A stretch of DNA of 6,619 bases from Hyphomicrobium sp. (lineage in GTDB: Bacteria; Pseudomonadota; Alphaproteobacteria; Rhizobiales; Hyphomicrobiaceae): contig JAUVPN010000154.1 of NCBI GenBank assembly GCA_030598645.1, forward strand, positions 1 through 6,619. Direction: 5' to 3'. Below are positions 1 to 5,339 of this stretch, piece after piece (positions within the stretch are counted from its first letter, which is position 1; the number at the start of each line of letters is the position of its first letter). The position numbers and the translations under genes are program-made. The notes beneath the pieces are model-generated. The model searched no databases. It was not told the DNA's origin and saw only the letters and a program-made list of their open reading frames with translations.

Positions 1-323
1 CCGATGACGTCATTCACGATGTCAATCAAGGCGAGCGACGCATCGGAACTGACAAGTTCCGCGCCTTCAACGCGCGCATGATGCACCATTATCGGGAACG
101 GTTAGAAGACATCGCAATAATGGTGAGTACGAATGGCAGCCGCGCTGCCGCCGAGTTCAATGTCGACGGCACTTATATTACGACCGATAGCGGACTCCCC
201 GAAGCCCGCGGCCAAATATATAGGTTGCCCGCAGGCACGTTTTTTGTCATTCGGGACGGGAAAATCGCTCGCGTTACCACGTATTACAATTTGACCGACT
301 GGATCACCCAGGTCTCGGGCTGA
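1..323 (+). CDS. SnoaL-like / ketosteroid isomerase-related protein (5' end missing)
   Basis: The left edge cuts this gene. The reading frame is open from the first full codon at base 3 to the TGA at 321-323, giving 106 visible residues, while NTF2-like proteins of this kind usually have about 130-140. So roughly 25-35 N-terminal residues lie outside the window; the internal ATGs at 78 and 81 are not the true start, because recognisable domain sequence (DDVIHDVNQGERRIG) precedes them. The small cone-shaped NTF2/SnoaL fold is indicated by an acidic helix end, the segment RAAAEFNVDGTY, the turn GLPEARGQIYRLP, and the closing strands FFVIRDGKIARVTTYYNL. The family includes ketosteroid isomerases, polyketide cyclases and many proteins of unknown substrate; no substrate can be read from the sequence. 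It sits 38 bases upstream of panD on the same strand and is probably co-transcribed with it. Family assignment is fairly sure; function is unknown. Confidence 0.8.
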   Translation, partial: DDVIHDVNQGERRIGTDKFRAFNARMMHHYRERLEDIAIMVSTNGSRAAAEFNVDGTYITTDSGLPEARGQIYRLPAGTFFVIRDGKIARVTTYYNLTDWITQVSG

Positions 324-361
324 GCTACAAGCGGCCCGTCAATAAACTGGACTTAAGCGCA

Positions 362-736
362 ATGCTGGTCACTCTACTGAGGTGCAAGCTGCACCGCGCC
401 ACCGTTACAGAGTGCGACCTTCACTACGAGGGCTCGCTAAGTATCGCTGCGGATTTGATTGAGGCTGCAGGCCTACTCGTTAACGAACGCGTTGAGGTCT
501 ACAATATCGACAATGGTGAACGCTTCGCCACGTACGTCATTGAGGGCAAATCGAGCTCCGGCGAGATCGGCTTGAACGGGGCTGCCGCGCGCAAGGCCTG
601 CGTCGGCGATAAGATCATAATCTGCGCCTATTCGGCCATGACCGAAGAAGAGGCCAGTACGCACAAACCCCGCGTTATCATTATGGATGACGACAACAAG
701 TTCGAGTGCGTCAGTAACAAATCCATAAACGAATAA
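362..736 (+). CDS. panD: Aspartate 1-decarboxylase, pyruvoyl-dependent
   Basis: PanD is a cytoplasmic homotetramer that decarboxylates L-aspartate to beta-alanine, the precursor of the pantothenate half of coenzyme A. It is made as a proenzyme that cleaves itself at Gly24-Ser25, turning Ser25 into the pyruvoyl cofactor. This 124-residue protein has the normal family length, and all key positions match E. coli numbering without gaps: Lys9 and His11 in KLHR, the cleavage context DLHYEGS with Gly24-Ser25, Arg54, Thr57 and Tyr58 in NGERFATY, and Asn72 in LNGAAA. It should therefore be able to self-process and be active. The ATG at 362 is the only sensible start because Lys9 spacing is fixed from it, though no strong Shine-Dalgarno is visible upstream. 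No panB, panC or panE is in view. Instead the next gene, 22 bases on, is a GNAT acyltransferase, so the product may serve something besides, or as well as, CoA synthesis. Confidence 0.97.
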   Translation: MLVTLLRCKLHRATVTECDLHYEGSLSIAADLIEAAGLLVNERVEVYNIDNGERFATYVIEGKSSSGEIGLNGAAARKACVGDKIIICAYSAMTEEEASTHKPRVIIMDDDNKFECVSNKSINE

Positions 737-758
737 GGGCCGCCGGAGATTTCCTGAA

Positions 759-1376
759 ATGCCGATCGAGGTGACCTCGCTCACAGGCGATGAGATCAGA
801 CCGGTGCTACCCGCACTCGCCAAACTCCGCATCGTCGTGTTCCGTGACTGGCCCTACCTCTACGATGGCACGATCGAGTACGAGGAGACTTATCTGGCCA
901 AGCTAGCAGGCGCCCAGGGTGCCGTTTGCGTTATAGCGCGGGATGGCGATGACATTATAGGCGCCTCGACGGCTGCTCCTATGATTGAGCACGCAGATGA
1001 GTTTGCGAAACCCTTCAAGGCCGCGGGCTATAATCTCAACGACATCTTCTACTGCGGTGAGTCTGTTCTACTAAAATCCCATCGCGGACACGGACTTGGC
1101 CACGCGTTCTTCGATCAACGCGAGGAGCATGCGCGGAAACTCGGCGGCTTCACACACTCCACATTTTGCCGCGTTGTGCGCAATGACGATCACCCTTTAA
1201 AGCCCGCCGATTATCGTCCGCTCGACAGCTTCTGGAAGAAGCGCGGATATGCGCCCATCGACGGACTTGTCGCACATTACGCATGGAAGGATATCGATCA
1301 GGCGGAAGAGACAGAACATCAAATGCAATTCTGGATGAAGGCTCTCTGGCCGCGTCGCGCACGGGAACGCGTATAG
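759..1376 (+). CDS. GNAT-family N-acyltransferase
   Basis: This 205-residue protein of the GNAT superfamily presumably transfers an acyl group from acyl-CoA to an amine. The acetyl-CoA pyrophosphate-binding motif A is clear at about residues 101-118: the strand ESVLLKSHRG leads into RGHGLG (109-114) and the following helix. A C-terminal FWKKRGY (about 159-164) is the usual GNAT strand-helix end, followed by a tail rich in acidic and aromatic residues. ATG 759 is preceded by GGAG at 744-747, a plausible ribosome-binding site. The gene lies 22 bases after panD and 81 bases before a nitrilase-superfamily gene. GNAT domains of this RimI-like type are found fused to nitrilase domains in other bacteria (Bacillus YhcX type), supporting a functional link with the downstream gene. 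The substrate is not known. A role in controlling PanD, like the enteric GNAT protein PanZ/PanM, is possible but speculative: PanZ is much shorter (about 127 residues). Confidence 0.9.
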   Translation: MPIEVTSLTGDEIRPVLPALAKLRIVVFRDWPYLYDGTIEYEETYLAKLAGAQGAVCVIARDGDDIIGASTAAPMIEHADEFAKPFKAAGYNLNDIFYCGESVLLKSHRGHGLGHAFFDQREEHARKLGGFTHSTFCRVVRNDDHPLKPADYRPLDSFWKKRGYAPIDGLVAHYAWKDIDQAEETEHQMQFWMKALWPRRARERV

Positions 1377-1457
1377 TCGTCAAATCGTCCTCAGCTGATC
1401 GCGGCGGAGCCGACAAGGGAAGTAGCCACTACTCATTGGAACAAAGGTGCTTATTCC

Positions 1458-2363
1458 GTGACCGAACGCAAATCCATTATGGTTGCAGCTGCACAATATC
1501 CCCTTGATCAGTTGGATTCGCTGGAAGCATGGCGCCGTAAGATCTTGCGGTGGGTAGAAGACGGCGCAGAGACCGGCGCTGAACTTCTCGTCTTTCCCGA
1601 GTACGCCGCAATTGAACAGGCAGCTACCTTTGGGCCGGATGTATCAGGTGACCTTGAGGCGACGCTTAAGGCCGTGGCCAATTTGACCCGCGAGCGCATT
1701 GCTTTCCACCAAGAACTCGCGGTTAGGTACGGGGTCCACATTCTCGTGGGCAGCGGGCCAGCAGGGAAAGGTAACGGACAATTTGTCAATGCCGCCCAAC
1801 TCGTTACTCCGGAAGGCAGCGCCGGTGTTCAGGAAAAACTTGTAATGACGCCATTCGAACGCGACTGGGGCATTAAGCCGGGTCACCCGATCCGCGTCTT
1901 CGATACCCAGATTGGCAAGATTGGTATCGCTATCTGCTATGACAGCGAATTTCCTCTCCTGGGACGCGGAATGGCGGAAGCCGGTGCGGAGATGATCCTT
2001 GTCCCCTCGTGCACGGAACGCATATCGGGTTATCACCGCGTGCGCATCGGCGCGCGCGCACGCGCCCTTGAGAACCAGCTCGTTACCGTTCTGAGCCCAA
2101 CCGTTGGCGAGGCGCTATGGTCCCCGGCCGTCGACCACAATACCGGGGCAGCCGGAATCTATTTGCCGTCCGAACAGATGCTGGCCGAGGACGGCATACT
2201 TGCAGAGGGCGCTATTAACAAACCCCAATGGGTAACGGCAAAGATTGACTTAGCCGGCCTGCGGCTCCTGCGTTCTGAAGGCGAGATGCGCAACTTCGCC
2301 GATTGGGATTGCCAGCCTGGCGCCTCATGCCTTTCAGGAAAGGTAGACGTGGTCAGGCTGTAA
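1458..2363 (+). CDS. Carbon-nitrogen hydrolase, nitrilase superfamily
   Basis: Nitrilase-superfamily enzymes cleave or form non-peptide C-N bonds (amides, carbamoyl groups, nitriles) through a Glu-Lys-Cys triad. All three residues are visible in this 301-residue protein: Glu48 in LLVFPEYA, Lys127 in QEKLVMTPFE, and the nucleophile Cys160 in IGIAICYDSEFP. An additional conserved segment is ENQLVTVLS near residue 206. The length suits a complete single domain without a signal peptide, so it is cytoplasmic. Translation is placed at the GTG at 1458, which has AAAGG at 1443-1447 upstream; an ATG at 1479 is the alternative but would remove the start of the first strand (VAAAQYP). The preceding GNAT gene and this gene match the two parts of RimI-nitrilase fusion proteins, suggesting they act on the same small molecule. 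Substrate specificity (amidase, N-carbamoyl amidase or other) cannot be decided. It ends 22 bases from the convergent SIMPL gene, with no convincing terminator between. Confidence 0.93.
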   Translation: MTERKSIMVAAAQYPLDQLDSLEAWRRKILRWVEDGAETGAELLVFPEYAAIEQAATFGPDVSGDLEATLKAVANLTRERIAFHQELAVRYGVHILVGSGPAGKGNGQFVNAAQLVTPEGSAGVQEKLVMTPFERDWGIKPGHPIRVFDTQIGKIGIAICYDSEFPLLGRGMAEAGAEMILVPSCTERISGYHRVRIGARARALENQLVTVLSPTVGEALWSPAVDHNTGAAGIYLPSEQMLAEDGILAEGAINKPQWVTAKIDLAGLRLLRSEGEMRNFADWDCQPGASCLSGKVDVVRL

Positions 2364-2385
2364 TCCGACCGAAGACGGCTGACAA

Positions 2386-3090
2386 TTATTCCAAAGCCCA
2401 GGTGATGGTTACATCCGCAAGAAGTTCCTGTGTGCCTCGCTCGATCGGCGCAGCCTCCGCACGCATCGCCATCGTGACCGGACGCGGCCCGGTTCCAATA
2501 ACTCCCTCCGAAATTCTCAGCACCTCCCCAAGCTCCGCGCTAGCCGCGGCGGCATAAAGCTTGGCGCGCCGCAGCGCGTTGGCGACAGCCTCCTGGCGAG
2601 CTACATCGCGCAAGTTCGCAGCCTCGCTGACCTCAAATGTCAAACCCGCCATTTCATTGGCGCCGAGCGTTACGAGGTTGTCCAAGATTTCGCCCAGGCG
2701 CGCCAGGTCGCGCGCAGTAATTCGAATTTGGTTGGTCACACGGTAACCGCTGATGACCGATGGTTGACCCGCTTTCGCACGTGTCGAGCGCGGAGCAACG
2801 CGAAACTGCGCTGTTTGAATGTCAGCGGGTACGATGCCAGCGGACTTGAGACCGGTAATAACCTTCTCCATTACCTGCGAATTGCGCGACAGGGCTTCGC
2901 GGGCCGTCTCGGCTTCACTCGTCACGCCACTCGTGATTCTTGCCATGTCTGGCTCAGCCGTAACAGAGCCGCGGGCGTGTACCGTGATGGAACGTGGCAC
3001 TTCATTGTCATCGGCGTGAGCTGAAAGCGAAGCTGTGACCAGGGCGAGCCCGGCAGTCAGCAGCGCGAGAATGAAAACGCTAGTACGCAT
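2386..3090 (-). CDS. SIMPL-domain (DUF541) periplasmic protein, BP26/Omp28-like
   Basis: This 234-residue exported protein belongs to the SIMPL/DUF541 family, which includes Brucella BP26 (Omp28) and E. coli YggE. BP26 forms channel-like oligomers and YggE is linked to oxidative-stress tolerance, but no enzymatic activity is established. A Sec signal peptide is evident: Arg2, a hydrophobic stretch at about 5-22 and a signal peptidase I site after AHA (cleavage near residue 26). No lipobox cysteine is present, so it should be soluble in the periplasm or loosely attached to the outer membrane. The SIMPL domain spans about 33-233, starting with ITVHARGSVTAEPDMARI, with the characteristic VSGYRVTNQI-like segment (here ISGYRVTNQIRITARDL, about 114-130) and a final strand ADVTITWALE. 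ATG at 3088-3090 has a good GGAG ribosome-binding site (bases 3097-3100) six bases away. It is monocistronic in view, convergent with the nitrilase and divergent from the tRNA gene. Confidence 0.93.
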   Translation of the reverse strand: MRTSVFILALLTAGLALVTASLSAHADDNEVPRSITVHARGSVTAEPDMARITSGVTSEAETAREALSRNSQVMEKVITGLKSAGIVPADIQTAQFRVAPRSTRAKAGQPSVISGYRVTNQIRITARDLARLGEILDNLVTLGANEMAGLTFEVSEAANLRDVARQEAVANALRRAKLYAAAASAELGEVLRISEGVIGTGPRPVTMAMRAEAAPIERGTQELLADVTITWALE

Positions 3091-3121
3091 CTTCTGCTCC
3101 TACTTAATGTAAGGTTCGAAT

Positions 3122-3147
3122 AAGGAATAGTTGACCGATTATTCCTT
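3122..3147. repeat. Perfect 8-bp inverted repeat, possible operator or 5' leader hairpin
   Basis: Arms AAGGAATA (3122-3129) and TATTCCTT (3140-3147) are exact reverse complements separated by 10 bases. The repeat lies in the spacer between the divergently read SIMPL gene (start at 3090) and the tRNA (from 3209), 32 bases upstream of the SIMPL start codon. The spacing, with arm centres 18 bases apart, would suit a dimeric regulator near the SIMPL promoter; alternatively it forms a hairpin in the SIMPL leader RNA. No regulator family is recognised from the half-site. Confidence 0.4.
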
Positions 3148-3183
3148 TGAATTCGGCGGTTTCGGGACCGGAGCCAACTCTGG

Positions 3184-3189
3184 TATAGA
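3184..3189 (+). promoter_or_regulatory. Possible -10 element of the tRNA promoter
   Basis: TATAGA at 3184-3189 ends 19 bases before the mature tRNA 5' end and is the best TATAAT-like match (one base pair short of consensus at two positions) in the leader. At 17-base spacing the -35 position reads TTCGGG (3161-3166), which is a poor match to TTGACA; a TTGACC at 3131-3136 is too far away to pair with it. Tentative. Confidence 0.3.
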
Positions 3190-3208
3190 GGCCACGCCCA
3201 AGAATAGC

Positions 3209-3284
3209 GGGCCCGTAGCTCAATGGTTAGAGCCGGCGGCTCATAACCGTCTGGTTGCAGGTTCGAGTCCTGCCGGGCCCACCA
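3209..3284 (+). tRNA. ileX: tRNA-Ile2 (CAT anticodon, lysidine-modified type)
   Basis: A complete 76-base tRNA with encoded CCA. The acceptor stem GGGCCCG (3209-3215) pairs with CGGGCCC (3274-3280), discriminator A3281, CCA 3282-3284. The D stem is GCTC/GAGC (3218-3221 and 3230-3233). The anticodon stem GGCGG/CCGTC (3235-3239 and 3247-3251, one G-U pair) encloses loop CTCATAA with anticodon CAT at 3242-3244. The T arm is GCAGG/CCTGC (3257-3261 and 3269-3273) with loop TTCGAGT. CAT could mean initiator Met, elongator Met or Ile2. C4-G69 and C5-G68 in the acceptor stem and C29-G41 in the anticodon stem are the features by which TilS recognises tRNA-Ile2 in E. coli; elongator tRNA-Met differs at these sites, and the overall sequence resembles E. 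coli ileX. Position 1 pairs normally and the three G-C pairs typical of initiator anticodon stems are absent. TilS would convert C34 to lysidine so that it reads AUA codons. Confidence 0.93.
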
Positions 3285-3375
3285 TCTTCGCGCTTATGCT
3301 CATTGCGGCGTATGCAGGGCCGGGTTACGGAAACTTACCCTCTCAAGCCTCTTGTGGAAACTGAACCTGCCCCCT

Positions 3376-4407
3376 ATGCGCCCCTTAAACATTCTCCTCC
3401 TCTCCGACGGCCGGCCCGGCAGCTACCACCTATCCGAAGGTATTATTCGTGCAATTCAACTTTATCGGCCATCGGTCGTCACTCGGCTTGACGTGCGTCG
3501 GCGGGGTTGGTCGGGCAAAGTCCTGGCCGTGCTCATCAACGCCGGCATGCCTCCGCGCTGGCTGCTAAAGATTGTCCATGGCATCGAAGTGGACGCGCTG
3601 CCGCCAGTCGATTTGATCGTGTCGTCGGGCGCCGAAACGCTCGCAGCCAATATAGCCTTTGCACGACTTAGAACGGTGCCGAATATCTTTTACGGCTCCT
3701 TGCGCTGGTTTCGACGCGAGGATTTTGCCCTTGTTCTGACTTCGTATGCGCAGCACGCGAAAGGCAACCGACACCTCATGGTGCTTAAGCCTTCAAGCGC
3801 TGTGGCAGATGCGGTACCGAGACTTGAGGTACATCAGCTCGGCCCCAAGCAGCCTCCAAAGGTTGCTGGGCTCCTTATTGGAGGTTCGACGCGGGGTTTC
3901 GTTTTTACAGAAGACTATTGGCGCCGGCTGGCAGAGTTTGCTGCCCTCACCCACAAGACGCACGGGATACGGTGGCTCATTTCCAATTCACGGAGAACCC
4001 CTTCAGCAGCCAGTGACGCCATGGCCGCAACAACGGTTTCCATTGGAGAAAATGGAGCGAGTTTCATCGATGTCCGCAAAGCAGGTTCCGACACGATACG
4101 GCCCCTGTTTCAGCAAGCCGAGGCAGTTGTATGTAGTGGGGATTCGAGCACGATGATATCAGAGGTTGTCTCCGCTATGCTGCCGGCCGTCAGCGTCACG
4201 CCCGAGCAATATCACTTCACACGTGAGGAAGATGCATATCGGCGCTACATGATAGCAAAGGGCTGGTGCCAGAACGTGCCCATCTCGGAACTTTCCCCTC
4301 AACGCTTTCTCTTAGAGCTCGAGCGAATCGAGCCACTCAAGGTCAACCCGATAAAAGAACTCGGCGCAACCTTGCGAGACCGTTTGCCAGAACTCTACCA
4401 AGAATGA
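3376..4407 (+). CDS. ELM1-family (DUF1022/COG3660) protein, GT-B-like
   Basis: This 343-residue protein resembles the family named after plant mitochondrial fission factor ELM1. Bacterial members have no established function; their two-lobed layout resembles GT-B glycosyltransferases such as LpxB and MurG, so a role in envelope sugar or lipid chemistry is a reasonable guess only. The N-terminal lobe begins NILLLSDGRPGSYHLSEG (5-22), matching the family's opening glycine-rich motif. The linker strand LLIGGSTRGF (166-175) starts the second lobe, and the segment CSGDSSTMISEVVSA (253-267) corresponds to the nucleotide-sugar-binding region of GT-B folds. No signal peptide or membrane helix is seen. 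I chose ATG 3376 because the conserved domain starts right after it. A TTG at 3352 in frame would add eight residues and has no ribosome-binding site. No strong Shine-Dalgarno precedes 3376 either. The gene follows the tRNA by 91 bases with no visible terminator, and ends 4 bases from the opposing cyclophilin-like gene. Confidence 0.83.
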   Translation: MRPLNILLLSDGRPGSYHLSEGIIRAIQLYRPSVVTRLDVRRRGWSGKVLAVLINAGMPPRWLLKIVHGIEVDALPPVDLIVSSGAETLAANIAFARLRTVPNIFYGSLRWFRREDFALVLTSYAQHAKGNRHLMVLKPSSAVADAVPRLEVHQLGPKQPPKVAGLLIGGSTRGFVFTEDYWRRLAEFAALTHKTHGIRWLISNSRRTPSAASDAMAATTVSIGENGASFIDVRKAGSDTIRPLFQQAEAVVCSGDSSTMISEVVSAMLPAVSVTPEQYHFTREEDAYRRYMIAKGWCQNVPISELSPQRFLLELERIEPLKVNPIKELGATLRDRLPELYQE

Positions 4408-4411
4408 GAAT

Positions 4412-4807
4412 CTAATTCGCCGCGGGGCGATGGCCATCTGCAGACACGACCGCCACCTCTTCGCCGGCATGCACGGCTTTTAGACGGCTTACGTCGTCCA
4501 GCGCTAGCGCCCATATGTTGCAGGGGCTTGCCAGCCGAATCTCACCTCTTTTCGACATGGGGGTCGGTCCAAAACCGATCGCGATCGCATCTCCATCGGG
4601 CCAGAAAGCAATCTCGCCTGCACTCACTACGTCACGCGCATTCGGTTCCGCATCCGTACATACGGGTGCCTCAAAATATACCTCGTGGCCCCACATCCGC
4701 GCCGATGCATAAATGGGCAATGCAGCCCAGATCTGTTCTGCCGTTGGCGTCTCCAAGAGGCGAGCACGGATGGCAACATTCCCAGCCTGGATAACGATCT
4801 CCCGCAT
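4412..4807 (-). CDS. Cyclophilin-like fold protein, copy A
   Basis: A 131-residue protein of the Cyclophil_like family (COG2164, TM1367 type). These have the cyclophilin beta-barrel but lack the residues for peptidyl-prolyl isomerase activity; their role is unknown. Family signatures visible are LLETPTAEQIWAALPI (17-32), MWGHEVYFEAPV (38-49), IAFWPDGDAIAIGFGPTPMS (66-85) and SPCNIWALALDD (94-105). No signal peptide, so cytoplasmic. The start at 4807 is set by GGAGA on the minus strand (bases 4813-4817) five bases upstream. Two earlier in-frame starts exist: ATG at 4828-4826, which shares its A with the TGA of the upstream paralogue (TGATG), and TTG at 4831. They would add an N-terminus (MCRWRCV) not seen in the paralogue. 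It is the last of three minus-strand genes and is about half identical to copy B over some 118 aligned residues, by hand alignment. Confidence 0.85.
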   Translation of the reverse strand: MREIVIQAGNVAIRARLLETPTAEQIWAALPIYASARMWGHEVYFEAPVCTDAEPNARDVVSAGEIAFWPDGDAIAIGFGPTPMSKRGEIRLASPCNIWALALDDVSRLKAVHAGEEVAVVSADGHRPAAN

Positions 4808-4812
4808 CACAC

Positions 4813-4817
4813 ATCTC
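4813..4817 (-). promoter_or_regulatory. Ribosome-binding site deciding the start of cyclophilin-like copy A
   Basis: On the minus strand these bases read GGAGA, five bases before the ATG at 4807-4805. The two upstream in-frame start codons (4828 and 4831) lie before this element and have no comparable site; they lie within or at the end of the copy B gene. This favours 4807 as the main start. Confidence 0.6.
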
Positions 4818-4827
4818 CAACGGCACA

Positions 4828-5289
4828 TCAATCTTTTACTGGCGCTACTGACACTCTCTCACCTGGACGCACAACGTTCAATACCCTGACGTCGTCAAGC
4901 GCACGCGCCCACAAATTGCAGGGCCGCGGCAAGCGGTACTCATCGGGACGGGAAATAGGGGTGCGGCCGAAGACGATGATAATGCAATCGTCCTCGGCCC
5001 AAAAACAGATGTCACCCGGCTCTGCTATCGCGCGAGCGGTGTGCTCGCGCCCTGACTCCACATGCGTCTCGAAGTGGATGGCTTCTCCCCACGTCTTAAC
5101 GGTCGAAAATATCGGGAGTGCGCGCCAGATACGGGCCGCTGTCGGCGTATCCAGAAGTTGGATGCGGATCTTCACCTTGCCCGCGCAAATCTCGGCCCGG
5201 CGATCTACCGGTTTGGCGGCCCCTTTGCGCTCCTGCCTGGGATCTGCTTCCACCAATCGGGTTTGACCCTTAGGCAAATTAGGCGACAT
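4828..5289 (-). CDS. Cyclophilin-like fold protein, copy B
   Basis: A second member of the Cyclophil_like family, 153 residues as read from ATG 5289. The barrel domain covers about 33-150, with LLDTPTAARIWRALPI (45-60), TWGEAIHFETHV (67-78), ICFWAEDDCIIIVFGRTPIS (94-113) and RPCNLWARALDD (122-133), matching copy A block for block. The first 32 residues are a basic, charged extension (for example DPRQERKGAAKPVDRR) with no counterpart in copy A; it is not a signal peptide. No Shine-Dalgarno precedes 5289. TTG or GTG codons around residues 12-13 are possible alternatives that would shorten this tail. It lies 50 bases after the ketosynthase gene, and its TGA overlaps an ATG in frame with copy A by one base, so the two copies are very likely translated from one message. 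Function is unknown. Compared with copy A, CTDAEP is replaced by ESGREH in the loop after the third strand, which may alter a ligand or partner surface. Confidence 0.83.
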   Translation of the reverse strand: MSPNLPKGQTRLVEADPRQERKGAAKPVDRRAEICAGKVKIRIQLLDTPTAARIWRALPIFSTVKTWGEAIHFETHVESGREHTARAIAEPGDICFWAEDDCIIIVFGRTPISRPDEYRLPRPCNLWARALDDVRVLNVVRPGERVSVAPVKD

Positions 5290-5339
5290 CGCGCATTAGG
5301 CTATGAGCCACACCGTGAAGTGAGCTCGAATTGAAACCC

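Noticed and set aside
1421..1433. AGTAG-CCA-CTACT small hairpin between GNAT and nitrilase genes
   Set aside because: Only a 5-bp stem with a 3-base loop, no U-run; too weak for a terminator or attenuator claim.
2047..2066. Alternating CG-rich run, possible Z-DNA or simple repeat
   Set aside because: It encodes the conserved-looking GARARALE segment of the nitrilase and is explained by Ala/Arg codon choice in a GC-rich genome.
2352..2382. GTCAG/CTGAC pair between the convergent nitrilase and SIMPL genes as a bidirectional terminator
   Set aside because: A 5-bp stem with a 21-base loop and no T-run on either strand is not a credible intrinsic terminator.
3209..3284. tRNA as an integration (att) site for a mobile element
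   Set aside because: No repeat of the tRNA 3' end and no integrase was seen within the window; flanking genes look like core genes.
3131..3491. Open reading frames running through the tRNA and into the start of the ELM1 gene
   Set aside because: They read across the structured tRNA or an alternative frame of the ELM1 gene, have no recognisable domain and no ribosome-binding site.
4685..5266. A 193-codon + strand open frame opposite the cyclophilin-like genes
   Set aside because: It covers the antisense of both paralogues, whose family motifs are clear on the minus strand; its own translation is low in hydrophobic core patterns and matches nothing known to me.
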